The position numbers and the translations under genes are program-made. The notes beneath the pieces were generated by a model. It worked only from the letters and a program-made list of their open reading frames with translations. It did no database searches and was not told where the DNA came from. A stretch of DNA of 64,000 nucleotides, from positions 80,785 to 144,784 of the forward strand of contig NW_005199045.1 in NCBI RefSeq assembly GCF_000372725.1, given 5' to 3'. Each line of letters begins with the position of its first letter. The stretch's first letter is position 1. This document shows, one piece after another, positions 14,801 through 24,632 of this stretch. This stretch comes from Emiliania huxleyi CCMP1516. Lineage: Eukaryota > Haptophyta > Isochrysidales > Noelaerhabdaceae.

Positions 14801-15266
14801 CAAAGGTCGCATTCAGCAGGGTGAGTGAGGGGGGGACATCGCCGAGGTCGAGCTGGTCGGTCGCAGGGTTTGACCAGCACAGGTATGAGCTCGGCGAATC
14901 TACAGGCGCGGGAGGTTTTCCGGGATGCCGGATGCCAAAGAAAGAAAGAAAACAGTGCCGGATGCCAGGCGCGGGAGGTTTATCCGGGATGAACATCTCG
15001 GTGACGGCGTCGGGGGGCGGTCCCGAGAATCTCCGAGAGGAAACACAGTGTGTTGGTCCGAGGGTGTTGGTGGCCCCATGACCGGAGAGCATGGTGCGGC
15101 TGGGGATCGCGGCGGAGAGGGCCTCGTGGTTGGCTCAACCCAGCCCGGCGTGACCGACATCGGCCCACTTCCACCTTCCCAAGCAACAGTGGCCGCTCAC
15201 GCTACGCTTCGCCTCTGGGCACCGTGGCACCGTGCTTCGCCTGGTCTCCAAGGCAATCGGCCTGGA

Positions 15267-15660
15267 ATGGAGGCGCATCGGCAAACCACGACCAAGCGGC
15301 GTCGCGAACAGGGCGGCATGAAGAACGTGGCGGCCGAGGTTCAGGCGCAGCGGCCACAGGTGGAGCCGCAGCCGCAGCGCCGCCGTCGCATCACGCACAC
15401 GCTGCAGTTCAAGTTCAAGCTAGTGAAGCTGGCCCTGGCTAGGCCTCGGGAACATCGCATCAAGCCAGTCTGCCGTGAGTTCCCAGAAGTGCAGCCGGTG
15501 ACCCCCGACCCCGCCCCGCAGTTGCCCACTTGCCCCCGTCTCCGCGCTTCAGTCACTTCTGGAAAGTTGCTAACGCGTGCAATGAGCCCTCCAACTAGGT
15601 TCAGCTGCGTAAATGGATTCGAGCGCTGGAGGAGCAGGCGCGGCAGTCGATGGGGGAGTA
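15267..15660 (+). CDS. HTH (pipsqueak/CENP-B-like) protein, N-terminal exons; transposase-type
   Basis: Exon 15267-15497 starts at an ATG and is rich in Arg/Gln before RRRRITHTLQFKFKLVKLAL. An intron 15498-15598 (GTGACC...CAACTAG) joins in phase to VQLRKWIRALEEQARQSMGE at 15599. The pattern, a helix after HTLQFKFKLVKLA and a recognition-like LRKWI, matches the DNA-binding helix-turn-helix of tigger/pogo-type transposases and related regulators. After about 15660 the sequence falls into a long CTC-rich tract, and the catalytic part was not found, although the next acceptor (CTCCGGCAG near 15855) leads into another open stretch. Probably a remnant or the start of a mobile-element-derived gene. 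Confidence 0.5.
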
Positions 15661-16095
15661 CTCTCCGCTCTCCTCCCTCCTGCCCCCTCTCTCCTCTGAT
15701 GCCTCCTCCCTCCTCTTTGCTCTCCTCTCCCTCCTCCCACCTCTCTCCGCTCCTCCCTCCTCCTCTCTCCTCCTCTCCTCTCCCTCCCTCCTCTCCTCCC
15801 TCCTCTCCTCCTTCCTCTCCTCCCTCCTCTCCTCTCTCCTCCCTCCGGCAGCCCGCGGGGCAGGCTCGCCCCCCCCCCCCCCTTCCTCTGAGTCGCGGCT
15901 CTTCTCGCCGTCTAGGCGCTCGCCGGCATCTAGAGAGGCCGCGGCGTCTGATTCCCGTCGGCACGGCGTCTGCTGCCACAGCGTCTGTTTCCGCTCGGCA
16001 TGGCGTGCGCATGCTGGCAGCGAGGCCACACGCAGGTGGGGTGCGCGGCATGGACATGCCTCACCGAATCGCGGGAGTCGGAGGGGGCGGAGAGG

Positions 16096-17037
16096 CCCGC
16101 GGGTGTGGTGGCCTTCTTGCCCCGAATGGGTGTTGTTTTTGCCCAAACACATTCACACATATTCAGTATATTCAAGTCCATTCAACGCTATTCGGCACTA
16201 TTCTGCGGCGAAAATGGCACATACAGAGCGAGACACATTCACATTTTTTCCGCATTCTACGTCATGCGATGAGGGCATCACGGGCCATTTGGTCACGGAA
16301 CATTCAGGCCGAACATTCATGGCATTCGGCCGGGACACATTCAGGGAGAACCTCCATTTAATCACATTCAACCCTATTCCTGTAGCGTGCATACACGCAC
16401 ATTCTTGTTGGTCGCATTCTTGTATATTCTAACACATTCGTCCCTGAATGCGTCTGGATGACCCTCGTCTGAATGACAGCTAGAGTGAATGGCTTGAATG
16501 GCTCGAATGTGTTGTGAATGCAGCCGTCTTGTGTATGCAATCGAATGCATGCCAATGGTCGCGTAGAGCAAAGACTTGAGTGAAATAGAAGGGAATACTG
16601 ATGAATGTGTTGAGGGCGCACAGCTGTGCTGACGCTGTGTGTGCGATGCGGCGGGGCGGCCGCCTTCGACTCCACCCCCGTCGAGGATGACACTGCCAGC
16701 CTTGACAGCATTCTCTTGCGCCGCCTTCATCACCCCCGAGCTAGTTGTCCCGAAACGCTTGGCGGTCTGGAAAAGCCTCTTCTCGACCTTGGTCAGGCTC
16801 GACGTGAATACACACTACCATGAATGCATGTAGGGGTGAATGTACACAAGCACTGAATGTTAGGCGAATGGTGCTGTATGAGTGTCAACGTCTTGAATGA
16901 CGATGAATCTTGCTGAATGCTGACACGCGACTGCGAATGCATGTGCATGTGAAGAATGGATAAGAATGCAAGAGAATGGATATGAATGTGTTTGGGCAAA
17001 AACAACACCCATTCGGGGCAAAATTGCCACTTATCCC
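16096..17037. mobile_element. Mutator-like non-autonomous element with captured coding exon
   Basis: About 940 bp bounded by terminal inverted repeats: GCCCCGAATGGGTGTTGTTT with TTGCCCAAACACATTCA at the left (from 16120) and its complement ending near 17028, with a weaker outer match. The 9-mer GCGGAGAGG stands at 16087-16095 and 17038-17046, a candidate target-site duplication of the length usual for Mutator-like elements. The left half repeats ATTC many times and the right half repeats GAAT, so the element can fold back over its length. Between GAAT blocks lies a GC-rich coding-like piece (16640-16797). No transposase is present. Confidence 0.65.
16640..16797 (-). pseudogene. Captured host-like exon fragment inside the Mutator-like element
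   Basis: The minus strand is GC-rich and codes smoothly: TSSLTKVEKRLFQTAKRFGT followed by SSGVMKAAQENAVKAGSVIL. This contrasts sharply with the AT-richer GAAT blocks on either side. No family is recognised and no start or stop belongs to it, as expected for a transduplicated fragment. Confidence 0.5.
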
Positions 17038-17175
17038 GCGGAGAGGGCGGGGGAGGGGGCGGAGTTTCTCTCTCATCGCCGCCGCCACATGCGATCGCCT
17101 CCGGCGAGCCAAGTTACGCTAGTGCAAGCACTGCTCGGAACGGCGGAGGGATGGCCAGGTAGGGTCAGCCGAGGT

Positions 17176-17265
17176 GGGGTGCGGTTAGGGTTAGGGTTCC
17201 CGGAGGAAGAGGTGCTCGGGTTACGGTAGGGTTAGCACCGAGCTAGGGTTAAGTTAGGGTTTGTG
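17176..17265. repeat. Degenerate telomere-like repeats
   Basis: GGTTAGGGTTAGGG and scattered variants (GGTTACGGTAGGGTTAG, AAGTTAGGGTTTG) lie just outside the Mutator-like element. A similar short run is at 22613-22632. Confidence 0.7.
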
Positions 17266-17449
17266 CGGTAGGTAGACATTCTACCTCCCATCTGTAGATG
17301 GTCTAGACCCATGAGACCAGCCGCGCCGCGCCCTCGGGCGCCTCCACGCCGCCGCCCTCAGCCACGCCGCTAGCGCTACGACCGTCGGAGCCGTCAACTC
17401 CGCCGTCACATGGTAGCGGCGGTGAGCCGCACGCTGATGGTCAGAGAGC

Positions 17450-18376
17450 ATGCTCCAGCGGTGCTACAAGGGCACCTCGTTCCTCCTTCCTGCGCGCTGC
17501 TACGCGCAGTACCTGCTGAACTTCAGGCCGTGCGCCGGCCAGAACGAGTCGCGGTACCAGCGCTACTTTCGCAAGATCCTGATCATCAACAAGGACCGAC
17601 AGCCCTACCTCTTTGGCACACGCGTCATGTACCACGAAGAGAAGGAGTCGCGCGGGCCGAAGGGCAGCCTCGAGAAGCCCCGCGCCACCGAGGGCATGTT
17701 CTGCGGCGTCGCCCCGGACACCGACGGCTCCGTCTATCTGGTGCGCAAGGACAACGGCGGCACCGCCCGTGTCCGCCACGTCACGCCGCTCGACGAGCTA
17801 CAACTCCTCCGCCGTGGCATGCCTTCCGGAGCCGCCGTCACCGACGTCGGCACGCAGACGCCCCCCGCCAGCGTGCAGCTCACGACGCCATCTCCCGCGC
17901 GACCGCCGCCTCGTGTCGCCCCGCGCGGCCACCAGACCTCCCCGTGGGAACGCGAATCGCTGTCGTCTGGCGAGACCGTGCCCCGGCGCTAACCTCGAGC
18001 GAACACGCCGCCACCGTCAGCGGCATCAACGACACAGGCGGCAGGCGGCTGTGGGACGTCACGTACGACATCGAGCCGAACAAGTGCTACCCGCACGACT
18101 TCACTTAACACGACGCGCAAGTGGCGCGTGTTGCCGCCAACTTCGCCCGCCCCCAGCACGCCGTCGCCGCCGCCGAGCATGCCTGCGACGCGCTACCAGG
18201 CCCGCCTCCAGCGCGCCGCCAGCGTCGCCGAGGCGGCCCTCGAGTGCACCACCAGCGGCACGCACGTCGACGCCTACAACGCTGCGCTGTACGCCATCCT
18301 CGGCGACGGCGCCGCACCCTTCGAGTGCGCGTCCGCCGAGCGCCTCGACGCCAGCCGCACCTGTCTCCACAAATAG
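17450..18376 (+). pseudogene. Copia-like retrotransposon fragment (integrase end), frame-broken
   Basis: The frame 17450-17992 encodes PYLFGTRVMYHEEKESRGPK, ATEGMFCGVAPDTDGSVYLV and RVRHVTPLDELQLL, the layout of the region after the catalytic core of copia-type integrases (FG...V...KR...F.GY...Y.V). It then continues in a different frame (RIAVVWRDRAPALTSSEHAA to a stop at 18108), and a third short frame (18128-18376) follows. No reverse transcriptase or LTRs were recognised, so this is a decayed internal piece. Confidence 0.45.
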
Positions 18377-18589
18377 GCCGCCGGCAGCCCCGCCTCAGCC
18401 GAGTGCCTCCGCGCCCTCTCCCGCCATGCCGCCGGCGCCCCAATGCCATCCTTGCCGGGCCTCTGCGAATGTAGGTACCGAGTTCATGCGTGCCCAGTTA
18501 CAGGCTCATACTGCCTGGTCTCCAGCACCTATGATCACCGCGCCAGGCCGCAGTCGACGACTTTTGTGTGCGCTGGCCGCACTCAACCG

Positions 18590-19700
18590 TTGAGTCGTGG
18601 TGTATCAGCCTGACCACACTCGGGACCGCGTAGGCGATGTGGGCGACTCTGGCCGTCCTGCATATGACCGACCATGACCCAGGAGGAGTCTACACGAGAC
18701 ATGTCGTACCTGGCAGGCGCTCTCGCGGCAGCACTATCGCGTGCGGCCGAGTGCGAGCTTCCGTGCCCGGTGCCAGACGCACTCGGCGCCACGGCGCCAG
18801 ACGTCCTCGGGAGCTCGCAGTTTTGCCACGGCAGTTGCGATCCGGGCGATCAGAGAGCGCCGGCAGCTCAGGGGATCTTGTCTGCTCACCTGAGGTCGGG
18901 AGGGTAGCAGCGGCGAGGCCATGCGCCAGCGTGAGCCATCCGTATTAACGGTTGTTACAGATTAGTCAGATTTGCCGTGACCGCGTTCCCCGGTTCCGAG
19001 GTCACGATTTCGGCGTTCTCGTGTTGACCACTGTGGGTGTGCCTGGCACTTCTGGATCATGTCTCTCGGTGTCCTAGCACCCCCAGGCGATGGGTTTCAC
19101 GGCCCCGTACCGCATGGGGCGCAAGGCCTCGCGCCGTGCGTGTGGTTCAAACTTTGTTACAACCCAGTCAGAATAGCGTCAATTAGTGGTACCGCTACCG
19201 GTATAAACACCGGGGGAGGTATTCTTTTTATTGCTCTGTTTTTGCTTTCTCCCACCTCCCTGCCAGTCACAAGACATCCAGATCCACCGCACTCTCGACC
19301 CCCCCGCGCCCCCCCCCCCCCTCTCAACTACTCACCAACTCACGCCGAAAGGCGAAACTCCCCAACGAATCCCCCAAATCACTATTGCACCTACCTCCTC
19401 CGCCCCTCTAGCCCCACGTTTGCGCCGAGAAGACCAAAACTGTGTGCCGTGGCTCCCTGCCCCCGGAGGGCTGTGAAGGCATCTCTCGAACTCCACACCC
19501 GAGCGTGCAAGGAAGGCCCTGTGGCAAGGCCACCCACCTCTCACCCTCTCACACCCGGCTCGGTCGGACGCCATTTGCTTCCTGGGAGGCGAGTAGTTGC
19601 CCCCGCGGCTCGAGCCGCCTGTCCACTCTCACACCATCTGAGCAAGCCCCCGCCATGCGACGCAGGGTCACACCAGCGCAACCTTGGAGACCTCCTCCTC
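18590..19700. other. No gene supported
   Basis: Short open frames occur (for example 18674-18907) but show no recognisable domain or splice support. From 19240 the sequence is C/CT-rich. The region lies downstream of the minus-strand tandem-module gene. Confidence 0.4.
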
Positions 19701-19725
19701 CGCGGCGCGACCCTTGTTCGGACGC

Positions 19726-21498
19726 CTAAGAGAGGAGGCCGCGGGCGGCGAGAGTGAGATCGCACCCCGAAGGGCGGGACGTGGCGTGGGCCGAGAGAGA
19801 CGGTCGCCGGCGGCGCGACAGGGCGACGGCGAGCGCGGCGGCGGCCAGCGCAGCCAAGCCAGCCGGCCGGAGGGAGCGCCGAGACGCGGCGGCGGGCTCT
19901 GCGGCAAGCGCCAGGCCCGCCTTCGCCTGGACGAGGGCAGCCGTCGTGGCGGCGTGCTCTTTCGCCTGCGAGGCAGCGCGCACAGCGCGGGAGGAGCTCA
20001 GACCCGAAAGTGTCGTGGGGGAGGGTGTGTGTCGGTGCGGTGTGTGTGCGGCGCGACGCGGCGCGGTGCGTGTGCACTTGTGTGTGGTGGTGGTATGGGG
20101 GAGGAAGGGTGAGCGCACCGCGGCCTCGTACTCCTCCCGCGCCGCCTTCGCCTCCGCTGCTGCAGCCTCGAACCTCGCCTTCATCGCTGCTCCGCTCGGC
20201 ATTGCGGGCGGCGGCGACGGTCCCATGATCTTGTGGCCCGCCGCCGCCGCCGCCTGATGGTAGACGCTGTTGCCCGACTCGGCCTATTCGAGACAGGCAG
20301 CTCCCCATGATCACGTGTGCCCCGTGTGCGCCCTCCCGGTTGGCCCTCCCGGCGCTGCGGCCGCAGGACACACACACACACACACTCTCTCTCTCTCTCA
20401 GCGAGAGGGGCGGGGAGGCGTCTCTCGCCGCGCCTTGCCCATGCCGTAGCCCATCCCCACCTTGGCGGCGCCGCCCAGCGTCTTGCTACCCTTGGAGGCG
20501 TCGCCCATCAGCGCCGCGTTGAGCATGTCGAGCCCGAACCCGCCCGCGGTGAAGGGCGGCGGCGGCGGAGAGGGAGACGGGAAGAGGTCCTGCAGAGCGT
20601 GCGCGAGAGGAGTGCTAAGGGGCGCGACGGCGAGTGTGGTGATCGGGGCGGGTGAGGGGGGCGTCGCGGGGCGTGGAGGAGCCGCGGCACGGGGGGTGGG
20701 CCCTCGGTGGTGTGTTGCCCTCCGGGTGGTGATGGTGGTGTAATGGCTGGTGGGAGAGGCGGGTGCGGTGACGGACGGACGGTGCGGTGGCGGCGGCGGC
20801 GGCGAGGACGTGGCGTGGCGTCGGGGCCGAGGGAGCGGGCGGCGGGGAGAGGTCCTCTGGCGACGGCTGCGGTGTAGAGCAGAGGGTGGCGGCGGAGAGG
20901 GTGGCGGCGGAGAGGGTGGCGGCGGAGAGGGTGGCGGCGGAGAGGGTGGCGGCGGAGAGGGTGGCGGCGGAGAGGGTGGCGGGAGGGCCTGGGGGGGAGA
21001 GGGCCGAGGGGGAGGGCTGGTTGCGGCGGCGGGCTGCGAGCACGCGCCTGGAACGCGTCCTTGACGACGGGGACGGCAGCGTCTGCGGCAGCCTCGGTGG
21101 CCTGGGTAAGGGGAAGGCGAGGGTGAGCGTTTCCGCACGGTGGGGCACATGGTGTGGGTGGGGGGGGGGGGGGGACACAGCCCAGCTCCTCTGAGCCTGG
21201 ACACAGCCATGTCCAAAGACAGGAGAGCCCCGCGCCCCCCCACGGCATTGACAGCGCAAGGCCCGGGCTGAGCCCCTGTGCGTGCGTCGTGCGTGTATGG
21301 TTTGACTGTGCGACTGGCGTGGCCTTCTTGTGCGTCTCGTAGAGCTTGACGGCGGCCGCGGCGAGGCGCGCGCCGCTCTCCTCGTGCGCCGCCTCGGCGT
21401 CCTCGACCGCCTAGCGGATCAGGTCAGGTCGGGTCGGGTCGGGTCGGGTCGGGTCAGGTCAGCTTCTCCACACACAGACACTCACGCACCCCAGTGTG

Positions 21499-21548
<50 letters not shown>

Positions 21549-21827
21549 CGCGTGCCGGCCGACTCTGGACCACATCTACCAAGTCTGCCCCCTTTTCGGG
21601 CGGCGCCCGCGCCCTCGCCGCCGGCTCGGCCGCCAAGCTCAGGCCGAGCTTCGCCTGCGGGGCAGGGTAGGGGGGTGGATCGTGTGGGGGGGTCGAGGTG
21701 GCGGCTGGGCGGTGCGTGGCGGTGCGTGGCGGTGCGGTTGGTGGGGCGGTTGGTGGGGCGGCTGGTGGGGCGGTGCAGGGCGGTTTGCGTAATGAACGAC
21801 CGTGTGGTGGGTGGTGGTGGTGGTGGT

Positions 21828-21896
<69 letters not shown>

Positions 21897-22109
21897 AGGG
21901 GGGGGGGGGGGGCGCCTGCACGAGCGCGGCCGTGTCGCCGGCGTGGTCCTTCGCCTGCGGGCGTGAGGGCAGGCGCGGGGGCGCGTGACGTGGCATGCGG
22001 AGAGAGGCGGCAGGGTGGAGCGGCAGAGGGGCCAGCGGGGCGTGATGAGGATCCGTACGACGAGGGAGGAGGGGCGGCGCGAGCGGGCTGAGGGCGCCAC
22101 AGGGCGCCG

Positions 22110-22149
<40 letters not shown>

Positions 22150-23500
22150 CGGGCGTCGCGAGGCCAGGGGGTGTCGCGTGTGCGGGTAAAGTGTGGCGGG
22201 GTGTCGCCGCTGATGATGGCGCCAAAGATGGGGTGAGGCGGCTGGGCCAGTGTGCTCCCACTGGCTACCTACCTGTGGACGTGCCCTAGCCGTCTGAACG
22301 ACTTGTGCGTGTGAGGTGCGTGCAAGATGCATAGCAAGGTGCGGCCGGAGGTGCGAGTGTGGGGGTGGAGGGTCGCGGTAAAGGGCGAGAGAGGGGAACG
22401 AGAGGGGGGCACACAGCGACACGTGGGGGAAGAGAGGCAGAGGGAAGAGAGCGAGAGCGCGCACCGCGGCCTCGTACTCCTCCCGTGCCGTCTTTGATTC
22501 GGCCAGTGCCGCGTCGCAAAGAGCCTGTCAGTGGGGGCGGGGGCGGGTGGGATGGCGGATGATCCGACGCACAGGCACGCGGCGGGCCACGCGCAAGGAA
22601 CGCCGGAGTGTGGGGTTAGGGTTAGGGTTAGGTGGTGTGGGGGGTAGGTGAGCACCGCGAGGGGGTGGGGCAGTCCAGACCACGTCATGCCACCCCCCTC
22701 GACCACCCCCTCAGACAGGCAGGAGCCCTCCACAGCGTACCGGTTGCAAGTGTGTGTGTGTGTGTGTGTGTGTTTCGTGAGCAGCGTTGTGGTGTGGTGC
22801 ACGTGTGGTGTGTGCTGTGCGTTGTGAGCAGCTCTCGCCTGGTATGCTGCTCCGCTCGGCATTGCGGGCGGCGGCGACGGTCCCATGATCTTGTGGCCCG
22901 CCGCCGCCGCCGCCTGATGGTAGACGCTGTTGCCCGACTCGGCCTATTCGAGACAGGCAGCTCCCCATGATCACGTGTGCCCCGTGTGGGCCCTCCCGGT
23001 TGGCCCTCCCGGCGCTGCGGCCGCAGGACACACACACACACACACATACACACACACTCTCTCTCTCTCAGCGAGAGGGGCGGGGAGGCGTCTCTCGCCG
23101 CGCCTTGCCCATGCCGTAGCCCATCCCCACCTTGGCGGCGCCGTCCAGCGTCTTGCTACCCTTGGAGGCGTCGCCCATCAGCGCCGCGTTGAGCATGTCG
23201 AGCCCGAACCCGCCCGCGGTGAAGGGCGGCGGCGGCGGAGAGGGAGACGGGAAGAGGTCCTGCCGCAGTTTGGGAGGCAGTCGGCGCGGACGGGGGCCAG
23301 TGCGCCTCTCACGAGACGGCTGGCAAGTGGCGCGGGTGGCTCGCGCAGACCTGGATCGTCTGCTTCAGAACCGGTACCGCCGCCTCTCCGCACTTTGCGG
23401 TTGCCGTCTTGTGCGTCTCGTAGACAGCCTTTGCGGCGGCGGCTAGCCGTGCGCCGCTCTCAGTGTGGGCGGTCTCGACCTCGCGGCTCGAGAGGGAGAG
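19726..23500 (-). CDS. Two-module Ala-rich helical protein with C-terminal hydrophobic anchor
   Basis: Family not recognised. The same exon series occurs twice. Module B: about 23490-23351 (HTESGARLAAAAKAVYETHK), 23259-23104, 22943-22839, 22524-22465, 21954-21916, 21654-21610. Module A: 21410-21319 (HEESGARLAAAAVKLYETHK), 21101-21048, 20589-20434, 20283-20119, 19965-19726. Joined exons read FGLDMLNAALMGDASKGSKT, KVGMGYGMGKAESGNSVYHQ, EAKAAREEYEAAV and AKEHAATTAALVQAKAGLAL. The predicted end, PAGLAALAAAALAVALS then RRRRP, resembles a tail anchor followed by basic residues; 20 further residues precede the stop at 19726. Most introns fit AG|GC donors and contain (CA)n runs. Two introns are present in module B but absent at the matching points of module A. 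It could also be two adjacent genes. An Ala/Glu helical membrane-associated role is inferred only. Confidence 0.6.
20175..20590. repeat. Recent segmental duplication (copy at 22849-23260)
   Basis: About 410 bp are nearly identical between 20175-20590 and 22849-23260, covering two exons and one intron of the tandem-module gene including a CA/CT microsatellite. Differences are a few substitutions and microsatellite length, so this copy is younger than the rest of the module, which has diverged clearly. Confidence 0.9.
20885..20982. repeat. 15-bp minisatellite in an intron
   Basis: GGTGGCGGCGGAGAG repeated six to seven times within the intron 21047-20590. Confidence 0.9.
21502..22147. repeat. 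Series of long (TG)n microsatellites in introns
   Basis: TG runs at 21502-21544, 21827-21894 and 22111-22147 (and a shorter one near 22750), each in a separate intron of module B. On the coding strand they are (CA)n placed shortly after the donor. Confidence 0.95.
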
Positions 23501-23750
23501 GGAGAGGGCGAAAAGGCAGAGCATGACCTCCTTTTCGGTGGGTAGGAGGAGGGTTGAGCCCAAATAGGAAGCGCCGCGGTTGTGTGATGCAAAAAATGAT
23601 TCGACTTTCCCCAGCAGACGCTAACCTCGTGCGCCGCTATCCTCGTGCTCAGTCTCGACCTCGCGGATCGAGAGGGAGGCGGCCAGGGAGAAAAGGCAGA
23701 GCATGACCTCCTTTCGCCGGTGAAAAGGAGGGTTGAGCCCAAATAGGAAT
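23449..23750 (-). repeat. Tandem copy of the module's first exon region
   Basis: 23449-23570 and 23630-23750 are about 85-90 percent alike. Both encode MLCLFSLAASLSIREVETEH-like sequence (second version MLCLFALSLSLSSREVETAH), followed by SGAR. The upstream copy stops soon after SGAR, so it is probably a broken extra exon. Confidence 0.65.
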
Positions 23751-23805
23751 ACTGCCGGCTCGACGCAACGATAGCCTCCGGAGGCTGACTTTGCGGCCCA
23801 CCATC

Positions 23806-24307
23806 GGATACCCATCACTGAGCGGACAATGCTACGGGTAGCCCCAGGGCGGCGCCCACCCCCATACCCTCGGGCACTTGCCTGCGCCCTCACGCGCTAG
23901 CCCACGCCCTGCCGCGCAAGATCTCACTCCATCCCGGCCTGCGGCATACTCCTCGGCACCCCCTTGCACGGAATCTGAGCGTGAGGGAATCTGAGCGTGA
24001 GGGAATCTGAGCGTGAGGGAACCTGGGCAGTGCCGCGTAGTGCGGCGTGCGCGCGGGCGTGCGCGGGCGTGCGCGCACGTCGCGGGCGTGCGCGCACGTG
24101 CGCGGGCGGGCGCGTAGTGCTGCGTAGTGCCGCGTAGTGCCGCGTGCGCGCACGTGCGCGGGCGTGCGCGCGCGTGCGCGGCGTGCGCGGGCGTGCGCGC
24201 GCGTGTGCGGCGTTGCGCGGCCAGGGCGCAGGCAAATGCCTGAGGGTATGGGGGTGGGCGCCACCCTGGGGCTACCCATAGCATCGTCGGCTCAGTGATG
24301 GGTATCC
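23806..24307. mobile_element. MITE-like element, 502 bp, with about 88-bp inverted ends
   Basis: Both ends begin GGATACCCATCACTGAGC (inverted) and match for about 88 bp (left 23806-23893, right 24220-24307), including CCCACCCCCATACCCTC. The trinucleotide ATC flanks both sides, which could be a 3-bp target duplication. The inside has GGAATCTGAGCGTGA three times in tandem and a long alternating CG/TG tract. No protein is encoded. Confidence 0.75.
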
Positions 24308-24632
24308 ATCATCGGACGATGTAGGTGTGTCGACGAGTTGGGTGGTATGGGTCGCTCTGACTCGCGGTAGGCGGTAGCCAGATGACAACTCTTCTTAGGA
24401 TCATCGAGGGAGCGCGGGGGAGGGCGCTGGAAGCAACACGCCTGCATGCGCGATGCGGGCCTGCGGGCGGACCCTCACAGATCACAGATCACAACACACA
24501 CGAAGCCCTCTCGATGTGTACAACATCATGACGATGCACATATGTAAATGTCACCCTGGCTAGTGTTCGGTGGTGTCGTTGCACCGCAGATACCGAGATA
24601 GGCTTACCCGCACAGCCGGAAAGCTACAATAG

